Source: UBA1081 sp045639185 (GTDB taxonomy: Bacteria > Bacillota > Clostridia > Oscillospirales > Acutalibacteraceae). Taken from it: 8,994 nt of DNA. The notes under the pieces are model-generated. The model searched no databases. It was not told the origin of the DNA and worked only from the letters and a program-made list of their open reading frames with translations. The position numbers were made by a program, and so were the translations under genes. The DNA lies in NCBI GenBank assembly GCA_045639185.1, contig JAZUCO010000006.1, forward strand, positions 1 to 8,994. Reading direction: 5' to 3'. Within the stretch, counting starts at the first letter, position 1. Each line of letters opens with the position of its first letter. Shown piece after piece: positions 1-6,900 of this stretch.

Positions 1-95
1 TTAGGTTTTGAGTAGTCATCTGATGCATTGAATACACCTGATTCTTCCCATCTTTTCTGCCATTTTGCCTCGGCAGACTTAAAATCGTAATTCAT
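1..95 (-). CDS. leuS: Leucyl-tRNA synthetase, N-terminal fragment (partial)
   Basis: Only the first 31 codons are in the window; the gene runs off the low-coordinate edge. LeuRS charges tRNA-Leu with leucine in the cytoplasm. The visible peptide starts MNYDFKSAEAKWQKRWEESG and continues with VFNASDDYSKP. This matches the opening of bacterial LeuRS, where a Y-[DN]-x-K-x-[IA]-E-x-KWQ-x-x-W motif is followed by a short acidic stretch and then a KP pair just before the catalytic domain. The ATG is at 95-93 and is preceded by an ideal AAGGAGA Shine-Dalgarno 8 bases upstream, which fixes the start. It lies 22 bp after the rsfS stop and is probably co-transcribed. No T-box leader or separate promoter fits in that gap, so its expression is likely tied to the upstream operon, unless a promoter lies inside rsfS. 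The fragment is short, so the call rests on motif recognition. Confidence 0.87.
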   Translation of the reverse strand, partial: MNYDFKSAEAKWQKRWEESGVFNASDDYSKP

Positions 96-103
96 TATAA
101 AAA

Positions 104-110
104 TCTCCTT
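104..110 (-). promoter_or_regulatory. Shine-Dalgarno site of leuS
   Basis: AAGGAGA read on the minus strand, 8 bases before the ATG at 95-93. It supports both the reality and the start of the truncated leuS gene at the window edge. Confidence 0.85.
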
Positions 111-117
111 TGAGAAA

Positions 118-471
118 TTATTCACTGATAAAGTCTGTTATATCAATTTCTTCGCCGTCCTGCCAGAGTCTTTCAAGATTATAATAATCTCTGTCTCTGG
201 GAGTGAAGACGTGTACCATAACACTGCTGTAATCAAGAAGTATCCAGCCTGTTGCTCTGCCTTCAATATTTCTGGGCTTTTCGCCTGCCTGATTGAGAGC
301 ATATTCAACTTCTTCTGCAAGTGCACGGACATGAGTGTTTGAGTTACCGTTTGCTATTATAAAATAATCAGCCATAACTGTCAATTCCGAAATCTTAATT
401 ACTTTGATTTCTTCTGCTTTTTTATCATCAAGCGCTCTGACAGCTTTTGCTACGATATCTATATTCTCCAT
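118..471 (-). CDS. rsfS: Ribosomal silencing factor RsfS (DUF143 / YbeB / Iojap family)
   Basis: The 117-residue protein is within the usual 105-120 range of RsfS. Family knowledge: RsfS binds ribosomal protein uL14 on the large subunit and blocks joining with the small subunit, shutting down translation under poor nutrition; it also takes part in late 50S maturation. Visible family signatures are the strand DYFIIANGNSNTHVRALAEE (residues 35-54), then the EGRATGWILLDYSSVMVHVF block (70-89), followed by R-x-x-YYNLERLW (94-103), the classic C-terminal end of the fold. The start ATG at 471-469 has an AAAGGAGA site six bases away that overlaps the yqeK stop codon. The gene sits 12 bp after yqeK and 22 bp before leuS. 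The yqeK-rsfS pair is the standard Firmicutes arrangement. Many clostridia carry a LytR-CpsA-Psr-type gene between the two; none is present here. Confidence 0.96.
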   Translation of the reverse strand: MENIDIVAKAVRALDDKKAEEIKVIKISELTVMADYFIIANGNSNTHVRALAEEVEYALNQAGEKPRNIEGRATGWILLDYSSVMVHVFTPRDRDYYNLERLWQDGEEIDITDFISE

Positions 472-477
472 CTTTTT

Positions 478-485
478 TCTCCTTT
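478..485 (-). promoter_or_regulatory. Shine-Dalgarno of rsfS overlapping the yqeK stop
   Basis: AAAGGAGA on the minus strand, six bases upstream of the rsfS ATG (471-469). Its 5' bases are shared with the TAA stop of yqeK at 486-484, so ribosomes ending yqeK finish on the rsfS entry site. This favours translational coupling. Confidence 0.8.
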
Positions 486-1047
486 ATAATTTTATATCAT
501 TATAAGCATCAATTGTATCGGGATGAACGGGTCTGCCGTTTTCAACAAGGTCTGTTATTGTGAATGAAAGTCCCATATCCATCGCGTGTTCAAGACTCAC
601 TTCTGCTCTTTCACGCATTTCATCGGCTCCGTTATAGTCTCTGTCTGCAGATATAAAATCGGCAATAAACAGAATCTTATCACTGAGAGTCATATTTTTT
701 CTGCCCGTTGTGTGATATTTCACGGCATCAATGATTTCTTCATCCTGAATATTCAGCTCATTACGGATATATTCAGCACCGACGGGTGCGTGCCACAGCT
801 TCGGTGTCTTTTCTTCAAGCGCGGAAAGATTCATTCCGAATTTTTCAACATAACTGAAAATTTCCTCTTTGCCTGCCTCTTTCAGCACATCGTGTAGAAG
901 ACCTGCAAGAATCATTTTTTCTCTGTCACCGCCGTATTTTTCCGAAAGATATGCTGCAGATTTTGCAACTTCCACGGAATGATTAAAACGGTAAGGTGAA
1001 AGCTTATTTCTTATTATGTCTACATAAGACTCATATTTACTGAACAT
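484..1047 (-). CDS. yqeK: YqeK-type HD-domain hydrolase (probable symmetrical Ap4A hydrolase)
   Basis: The 187-residue cytoplasmic metalloenzyme is of normal length for the family. Established family role: YqeK enzymes cleave diadenosine tetraphosphate symmetrically to two ADP, limiting a stress nucleotide. HD-superfamily metal and active-site residues are visible in order: H23 (NHSVEVA), the H52-D53 pair (AGLLHDVLKE), H86 in the WHAPVGA motif, H112 in KYHTTGR, and D130 in FIADFIS. The C-terminal PVHPDTIDAYN stretch is also typical. Two positions differ from the common pattern: HDYAK is HDVLK here, and the usual ADYIEPNR is ADFISADR. The start ATG at 1047-1045 lies inside the end of nadD (11-bp overlap), with an AAAGGA site about ten bases upstream inside nadD. 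Since aminoacyl-tRNA synthetases make Ap4A, its place just upstream of rsfS and leuS is suggestive, but that link is inference. Confidence 0.93.
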   Translation of the reverse strand: MFSKYESYVDIIRNKLSPYRFNHSVEVAKSAAYLSEKYGGDREKMILAGLLHDVLKEAGKEEIFSYVEKFGMNLSALEEKTPKLWHAPVGAEYIRNELNIQDEEIIDAVKYHTTGRKNMTLSDKILFIADFISADRDYNGADEMRERAEVSLEHAMDMGLSFTITDLVENGRPVHPDTIDAYNDIKL

Positions 1048-1633
1048 ATAATTTATTTTCCTTTATATAATCAGAAACTTCCGCCAAGAGCAGATTTTCA
1101 CAATTCTCACCATCTGCAAGTTTCTCACGGATTTCTGATGAACTTACTTCAAAAGGTTTTATATCAACAACATATACTTTACCTTTTGCAAGATGGCTTT
1201 CTGCATAACTTCTGAGCACTTCTGCATTATCATTATCATCACGTGAAACAGCACATATACTGCAGAGTGAAAGAATATCCTCATATCTGTACCATGTATG
1301 GAAAGACAGAAGCATATCTGCGCCCATAAGAAGATACAATTCATCATCGGGATATAATGTTTTAAGATAATTAAGTGTGTCAAAAGTGAAACTTCTGCCT
1401 CCCCTTGCAATTTCACAGTCTGATACTTCAAAAAGCTCTGAAGAAAAAGCTTTTTTACACATATTGATTCTGTGAAGAGGGTCAATATTGCCATTATTTG
1501 TTTTCTGCGGAGATATATTCGAAGGAATTATCACCACTTTATCAAGCATTAGTTTTCTGCTGATTTCTTCAGCAAGATGCAAATGACCGTTATGAGGCGG
1601 ATTGAAACTTCCGCCATACATAGCTATTTTCAT
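1037..1633 (-). CDS. nadD: Nicotinate-nucleotide adenylyltransferase
   Basis: NadD joins ATP and nicotinate mononucleotide to give deamido-NAD and pyrophosphate, an essential step of NAD synthesis in the cytoplasm. At 198 residues it has normal length. The nucleotidyltransferase signature GGSFNPPHNGH is at residues 7-17, with the two active-site histidines of the H-x-G-H motif. The substrate loop MGADMLLSFHTW is at 103-114. The SFTFDTL segment is at 81-87. The C-terminal SSSEIR motif at 164-169 corresponds to the ISSTxIR phosphate-binding motif. The start is shared with the end of the upstream yhbY-type gene in an ATGA overlap (1633-1630), with only a weak AAAGG site in front, so translation is probably coupled. 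It overlaps yqeK by 11 bp, matching the yqeI-yqeJ-yqeK order of Bacillus subtilis. Confidence 0.96.
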   Translation of the reverse strand: MKIAMYGGSFNPPHNGHLHLAEEISRKLMLDKVVIIPSNISPQKTNNGNIDPLHRINMCKKAFSSELFEVSDCEIARGGRSFTFDTLNYLKTLYPDDELYLLMGADMLLSFHTWYRYEDILSLCSICAVSRDDNDNAEVLRSYAESHLAKGKVYVVDIKPFEVSSSEIREKLADGENCENLLLAEVSDYIKENKLYVQ

Positions 1634-2046
1634 TTTGCAGCCTTTCTTGCAGCCGCAGCCTTACGCTGTGCAGCCATTTTCTGAGCTTTTTTGCTGGGAG
1701 GTGTGGGCTTTTCGTAACCGAAACGGCTCATTTTTCTTGCCTTTACCTTGGGCTTTTTCTTCTTTTCGTCTTTATGCAATTCGGGATTGAATTTATAAAG
1801 TACAATAACACCACCGATAACCTGAATTACATCTGCACCTGTTTTTTCTGCAACTTCATCTGCAGCTTCACGAGGTGTGATGGGTGATGTTTCAAGAAGC
1901 ACCTTGAACTTTATAAGCTCTCTTGTTTTGAGTGCTCCGTTTACCTGGTCGATGAATGCATCAGAAATACCGCCTTTTCCGAGCTGAAAAAGGGGTTCAA
2001 GATGATTGGCTTTTGCTCGCCATTCTGCTCTTTCTTTTCCTGTCAT
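1630..2046 (-). CDS. yhbY: YhbY/CRM-domain RNA-binding protein with long basic C-terminal tail
   Basis: The protein is 138 residues, whereas stand-alone YhbY proteins are usually about 95-105. Residues 1 to about 92 form a complete CRS1-YhbY (CRM) RNA-binding domain, with helix WRAKANHLEPLFQLGKGGIS, the conserved G-K-G-G loop at 23-26, the segment ALKTRELIKFKVL (38-50) and the closing IQVIGGVIVLYKFNP. Family members bind pre-50S ribosomal subunits and help assembly (known for E. coli YhbY; inferred here). Residues 93-138 are an extra tail with 18 Lys/Arg and only 3 acidic residues, including a KKKK run and an Ala/Arg/Lys-rich end. It resembles disordered tails of ribosomal proteins and probably adds rRNA contacts. 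The start ATG (2046-2044) is preceded by an AAAGGA site encoded within the last codons of rdgB. The gene ends in an ATGA overlap with nadD. Confidence 0.92.
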   Translation of the reverse strand: MTGKERAEWRAKANHLEPLFQLGKGGISDAFIDQVNGALKTRELIKFKVLLETSPITPREAADEVAEKTGADVIQVIGGVIVLYKFNPELHKDEKKKKPKVKARKMSRFGYEKPTPPSKKAQKMAAQRKAAAARKAAK

Positions 2047-2053
2047 ATTTATA

Positions 2054-2650
2054 TTATCCTTTCAAAAATTCGGGTAATTTTTCACAAAGAAGTCTTAATG
2101 AATTACCTCTGTGGCTTACTGCATCTTTCTCTGCAGGTGTGAAAGTTGCAAAGCTTCTTTCACCAACGAAGAAAACGGGATCAAAACCGAATCCGCCGTC
2201 ACCTTCGGGTGCAAAACCTATCCAGCCTTCACAAGTGCCTTCAACTGTAAGCTCTCTGCTGTCGGGAAAAATACAGCATACTGAACTTACGAAACGTGCA
2301 GTTCTTTTTTCTTTGGGTACATCTTTCATTTCTTCAAGAAGTACAGCCATTTTATGTGAATAAGGTGTATCGTGACCGCCTGCATATCTTGCTGAGTATA
2401 CACCGGGTCTGCCGTCAAGGGCATCAATACAGAGTCCTGAATCATCTGCAATACAAGGAAGACCTGTTTCACGGCAACCGCTTTCTGCTTTGATTCTTGC
2501 ATTCTCTGCAAAAGTTGTGCCTGTTTCCTCTGCATCTGTGATTTCCATACCGATATCTGATGCGATTACGGCATCTATACCTAGAGGCTTCAGGATGCGG
2601 CTTAATTCGTCACGCTTTTTTGTATTGTGTGTAGCAATAAGGAATTTCAT
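2054..2650 (-). CDS. rdgB: XTP/dITP diphosphatase (RdgB/HAM1 family)
   Basis: The enzyme hydrolyses non-canonical purine triphosphates (dITP, XTP, ITP) to monophosphate and pyrophosphate, keeping hypoxanthine and xanthine out of DNA and RNA. At 198 residues it is of normal length. Family motifs in order: the nucleotide-binding start IATHNTKKRDEL (5-16); TFAENARIKA with the metal-binding glutamate (46-55); ADDSGL (68-73) with the catalytic aspartates; GRPGVYSARYAG (80-91); GFGFDPVF (153-160); and the base-recognition motif SHRGNSL (179-185), with Gly where many members have Ala. The start ATG at 2650-2648 has a strong AAAAGGAGA site six bases upstream. It follows ftsY by 24 bp, the largest gap in the window, which contains no hairpin or promoter that I can see. 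The yhbY-type gene follows after 7 bp. Confidence 0.96.
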   Translation of the reverse strand: MKFLIATHNTKKRDELSRILKPLGIDAVIASDIGMEITDAEETGTTFAENARIKAESGCRETGLPCIADDSGLCIDALDGRPGVYSARYAGGHDTPYSHKMAVLLEEMKDVPKEKRTARFVSSVCCIFPDSRELTVEGTCEGWIGFAPEGDGGFGFDPVFFVGERSFATFTPAEKDAVSHRGNSLRLLCEKLPEFLKG

Positions 2651-2656
2651 ATTATA

Positions 2657-2665
2657 TCTCCTTTT
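2657..2665 (-). promoter_or_regulatory. Shine-Dalgarno of rdgB
   Basis: AAAAGGAGA on the minus strand, six bases before the ATG at 2650-2648, inside the 24-bp ftsY-rdgB gap. It fixes the rdgB start and fills much of the gap, leaving no room for an independent promoter. Confidence 0.8.
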
Positions 2666-2674
2666 CCTATAAGA

Positions 2675-3964
2675 TTAGAGATAGAATTTATCGATGCTAC
2701 CGTAGAGTGAATCAAGTTCGGAGTCTTCTCCACTATCGGACGTAACGACACTCTGAGTGACTTCTTCGACTTCTGAACTGAAGGACTGCGTCTGTCCCTG
2801 TTCACTTCCTTCGCTGCCTGTCTGAACTGCCCCGCTATTTCCGTTGCTATATTCTCCCTGGGAAGAATTTTCATTGAAGTCAGCCCCGTCTGGTACATCA
2901 GAGTATCCGTCTTCTTCGCTATCGCCCATGAGGTTTTCAAAAAACTCTTTAACGATTTCTTCTGCTTCACTTGTGTCTGTGAGTTCGACTTTTTCGAGCG
3001 GTTGTTCATATACAGGTAACACCTCGTTTTCCTTTTCTTTATAGCTTTCGGGAAGTTCATTGAAAAGACTTTCCGCAAACATTCCGGGATTGAACGGCTG
3101 AAGGTCATCTATACCTTCACCTACACCGATAAACTTAACGGGAATTTTGAGTTCGTTCTTGATTGCAAGAACAACACCGCCTCTTGCTGTGCCGTCAAGC
3201 TTTGTGAGAACAATACCGGTAATCTCTGCAACGTTCATAAACTCTCTTGCCTGGCTTACGGCATTCTGTCCTGTTGTTGCATCAAGAACAAGAAGTACTT
3301 CACGGTCAGAGTAAGGAAGTTCTCTGTCAATGACTCTGTAAATCTTACCGAGTTCATCCATAAGATTCTTCTTGTTATGAAGTCGTCCTGCAGTATCGCA
3401 GATAAGGATATCTGCCATTCTTGCCTTACCTGCCTGAATTGTATCAAAGATAACAGCAGCAGGGTCAGCACCCTCTTTGTGTTTGATGATTTCAACATCT
3501 GCACGCTGTGCCCATACATCAAGCTGATCAATAGCAGCAGCTCTGAATGTGTCTGCAGCACCGAGGATAACTTTTTTACCCTGAGCTTTGTACATTGAAG
3601 CCATTTTACCGATTGTTGTTGTCTTACCGACACCGTTTACACCGATAACAAGGATAATTGAAGGCTGAGTGATAAGCCCCATATCCTCACCGCCGTAAAG
3701 TTTTTCGGCAACAATGTTTTTGATTTCTGTTTTAACCTGTTTTGTTGACTTGAGTTTTTCTTTCTTTACTCGGTCACGGAGTTCTTCAGTAATTTCTACC
3801 GCAGTCTGAACACCGACGTCGCTCATAACAAGAATTTCTTCAAGTTCAACAAAGAGATCATCTTCAAATGTATCAAAAGAGTCAAGCATTTCGTCAATGG
3901 CGTTTGCCATCTTATCTCTTGACTTTTTAAGACCGAAACTGAATTTCTTAAATAAACCTGCCAT
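2675..3964 (-). CDS. ftsY: Signal recognition particle receptor FtsY with acidic C-terminal tail
   Basis: FtsY is the membrane-associated GTPase that docks the SRP-ribosome complex at the Sec translocon. The 429-residue protein begins with a short amphipathic basic helix (MAGLFKKFSFGLKKSRDKMA), which probably touches lipid, then a four-helix N domain to about residue 90. The G domain has all SRP-GTPase motifs: G1 GVNGVGKTT (108-116), DTFRAAA (138-144), DTAGR (190-194), TKLDGTARGG (254-263) and the closing GVGEGIDDLQPF (280-291). The NG core ends near residue 304, where Firmicutes FtsY normally stops. Here a further 125 residues follow, with 33 acidic and 5 basic residues. No Lys or Arg occurs between positions 340 and 425, and the stretch is rich in Ser, Gly and Gln. 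E. coli-type FtsY carries an acidic A domain at the N-terminus instead. The start is fixed by an AGGAGGA site that overlaps the smc stop codon, 11 bp upstream. Confidence 0.97.
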   Translation of the reverse strand: MAGLFKKFSFGLKKSRDKMANAIDEMLDSFDTFEDDLFVELEEILVMSDVGVQTAVEITEELRDRVKKEKLKSTKQVKTEIKNIVAEKLYGGEDMGLITQPSIILVIGVNGVGKTTTIGKMASMYKAQGKKVILGAADTFRAAAIDQLDVWAQRADVEIIKHKEGADPAAVIFDTIQAGKARMADILICDTAGRLHNKKNLMDELGKIYRVIDRELPYSDREVLLVLDATTGQNAVSQAREFMNVAEITGIVLTKLDGTARGGVVLAIKNELKIPVKFIGVGEGIDDLQPFNPGMFAESLFNELPESYKEKENEVLPVYEQPLEKVELTDTSEAEEIVKEFFENLMGDSEEDGYSDVPDGADFNENSSQGEYSNGNSGAVQTGSEGSEQGQTQSFSSEVEEVTQSVVTSDSGEDSELDSLYGSIDKFYL

Positions 3965-3970
3965 TTAATT

Positions 3971-3977
3971 TCCTCCT
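3971..3977 (-). promoter_or_regulatory. Shine-Dalgarno of ftsY overlapping the smc stop
   Basis: AGGAGGA on the minus strand, close to the ideal anti-16S match and six bases before the ftsY ATG (3964-3962). It overlaps the TAG stop of smc at 3978-3976, which implies direct hand-over of ribosomes or at least no independent leader for ftsY. Confidence 0.85.
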
Positions 3978-6900
3978 ATTCCAAGCCCATTTCCTGAGCC
4001 ATCTGCGCAGTTTTAAGCTGTAAAAGCTTTGACACACCGCGCTCCTGCATTGTTACACCGTAAAGCATATCTGCTTCTTCCATTGTACCGCGTCTGTGTG
4101 TAATGAGAATGAACTGGGTATTATCTGTCATATTTCTGAGATATCTTGCGTATCTGAGAACATTTACATCATCAAGTGCAGCTTCGACTTCGTCGAAAAT
4201 ACAGAAAGGTGACGGTGTAACCTTGAGAATTGAGAACAACAATGCAATTGCACAAAGCCCCTTTTCACCACCGGAAAGGAGTGAAAGACTCTTGACATTC
4301 TTTCCGGGAGGCTGCGCCTTGATTTCAATTCCGCACTCAAGAATATCGTTTTCATCTTCAAGAATAAGTTCAGCATTACCGCCGCCGAAAAGTTCCTTGA
4401 ATGTATGAGTAAAGTTTGTATTGATGATATCAAATCTTTCACGGAACTGAACTGCCATTTTATCTGTAAGCGAATAGATAAGCTTGTTAAGTTCTGCCTT
4501 TGACTTTTCAACGTCTTCAAGCTGAGTTTTCATAAACTCATAACGCTCTGAAACTTCTCTGAATTCTTCAATTGCGGCAACATTGACGCTGCCGAGTGCT
4601 TTTATTTTTCCCTTTATTTCTGCAAGACGTTTCTTTGCTTCTGAAAGAGATTCAAGCTGAATATCAAGCTCCATTGCCTCTCTTCTTGTGAGTTTGTATT
4701 CATCGTAGAGCTTTGTTTCTGTTTCTTCCTGCTCTTTTTCAAGGGCATTTTTCTTCTCTTCGAGTCTTACAAGTTCACCTGAGAGTTTTTCTTTTTCTTC
4801 TGTCTTCTCTCTCTCCTGCTGACGAAGCTCGCCTGACTGTTTTTCGCAGAAATCACGTTTGAGAGTGAATGAAGAGATTTCATTCTTTGCATCCTCTGTC
4901 TGTTTTCTCAGCTCGTCGGATTTTGCTGTAAGCTCCTCGATTTTTACAAGAAGTTTTTCATTCTTCTCGAGAGCTTCTTTTATTTCAAGATCAAGTCTGC
5001 CGATTCTGTCTGCCTGAGAGTCTTTCCTCTCTTCAAGGTCTTTGATGTGAGCATTGAAGTTTTCAATATCTCTCATAAATGCGACAATTTCAAGATTTAC
5101 TGCAGCAACTTTTTCATTGACAGCATCCCGTCTTTCAGTAAGACTGAGTCTGTCACCGCTGAGAGCTTCAGCTTTTTCACGGTATGTTTCAATTTCTTTT
5201 TCAATTGCTTTTGCAGCATTTTCGGCATCAGATTTTACTTTTTCAAAATGCTTTACACGCTCTGCTGCAGACAATGTCTCATCTGTAAGAGTCTTGATTG
5301 TATTTTCAATAGCTGAAAGTCTGCTCTTTGCAACTGATAATGAACCTTCTGCTTTGAGTTTGTCTTCCTGTTCCCTTATAAGGTCACCTCTGACACCTTC
5401 AAGAGCTGCATTATCGGCATTGTAATCTTCTTTCAGCTTCTTGAGAGCTGTTTCCATTTCAGCAAGATTCTTTTCATCTTCGGAAACTTCATTTTTAAGT
5501 CTTTCAATCTCATTTGCACGTGAAAGGAATCCCGAATGATTGATTTTTGAACCGCCTGTCATTGAACCGCCGGCATTAACAACCTGACCGTCAAGAGTAA
5601 CAATCTTGAATCTGTGAGAATACTCTCTGCCGATGCTGATTGCTGAATCAATATCGTCTGCAATAACAGTTTTACCGAGAAGTGAACTGATGATTTCTTT
5701 ATACTTATCATCACACTCGACAATATCTGATGCAACGCACATATAACCTACGCAATCGGTAAGATTTTCCTCACCGATATCTCTGCCTTTGACAGTTGTC
5801 ATAGGCAAAAATGTTGCTCTGCCGAGATTTTCATTTTTCAAGTAGTTCATTGCCTTTTTAGCATTATTTTCATTTTCTGTAACAATATTCTGAATTGCAT
5901 TGCCCAGAGCGGTTTCTATTGCAAGAGAATATGTATCGGGAACTGAAATAAGCTGTGACAAAGGACCGTGAATACCTTTAAGAGATCCGTGAGAAGCTGA
6001 TTTCATAACTGATTTTACGCTTCCCTGATAACCTTCCATATTCTTTTCCATATCTTCAAGCATACGGATACGGTTTTTCTTCTGTTCAATATCAAGCAAG
6101 GCTTTATCGGTTGTGAATTTATGCTGTTCAACCTTCTGAGCCTTTGACTTGACTCTTATCATATAGCCTGAAACTGAATTTGTGTATGCAAAAATCTTTT
6201 CTCTATGAAGTTCAACCTGAGTTTCACATTCTGCAGTTTCAGTCTTGACTTCTTCGAGTTCTTTATTTTTGTTTGCAATTTCATCTTCAACAGAAGAACG
6301 TCTGTTTTCGATTTCTTCAAGTGAAGATGCTGCTGATGTGAATTTTATATTTTCTTCACTGAGTTTTGAAGAAAGAGAAGCAACAGTGTCTGAGATTCTT
6401 ACATATTCATCAGATACATTGACATCTTTTTCCCTGAGAGAATCAAGCTCAAGTGAAAAATTCTTTATTTCTTCATTTTTGCTGTCTATATTCTGTTTTG
6501 TTTCATCAATTGATTTCTGTGCTGCAAGAATCTGCTCATCAATCTGTGTTGCAGATGAAGATTCCTGAAGTTTTTCACGCTCTATGCGTTCAACAGTTGC
6601 ATTGTTATGCTCAATAGAGTTTTTATTGACGGCAATGAGAGAATCAACAGTTGCTGTTTCGTCCTGATAATTGCGGACACCTCTCTGAAGCTCATCAATT
6701 TTTACATTTATGTTTCTGATTTCTTCTGCAGTTTCTTCTGAAGAAGAAATGATCTTTTCAAGGTCTTTTTCAACCTGCTGATACTGCATCTGAGTTACAG
6801 TATATTTGTTACTCTGCTCTCTGATAAGGTCTGCTGATTTTGCAAGGATATCGAGCCAGAGACCGATTTCAAGAGTCTTTCTTTCTGATGCAAGAACAAG

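Noticed and set aside
96..117. Possible T-box or other leader in front of leuS
   Set aside because: The gap to rsfS is 22 bp and contains only the ribosome binding site, far too short for a T-box.
586..897. Plus-strand open frame of 103 codons opposite yqeK
   Set aside because: The yqeK frame has clear HD-domain motifs over the same bases; the opposite frame has none.
2651..2674. Possible terminator or promoter in the largest gap, between ftsY and rdgB
   Set aside because: Only 24 bp, mostly taken by the rdgB ribosome binding site; no inverted repeat with a T-run and no -10/-35 pair could be supported.
2647..3108. A 153-codon minus-strand open frame, +1 relative to ftsY, covering the acidic tail and ending in an ATGA overlap with the rdgB start
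   Set aside because: It looked like a possible frameshift product or hidden gene. It is a highly basic Lys/Ser/Arg sequence, as expected from shifting GAA/GAT-rich codons. It has no recognisable domain, and its ATG lies inside the FtsY G domain. No slippery site or dedicated ribosome binding site was found. The FtsY frame has the normal GAA/AAA codon pattern of its neighbours.
3256..3633. Minus-strand 125-codon frame inside ftsY
   Set aside because: It overlaps the conserved SRP-GTPase motifs, which are read in another frame; it is a shadow frame.
5054..5425. Antisense open frame of 123 codons on the plus strand inside smc
   Set aside because: Ser/Leu/Phe-rich composition is the mirror image of Glu/Lys/Ala-rich coiled-coil codons. 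No ribosome binding site or family resemblance was found.
6245..6568. Antisense Ser-rich open frame of 107 codons on the plus strand inside smc
   Set aside because: Low-complexity complement of the coiled-coil arm; no independent evidence of coding.
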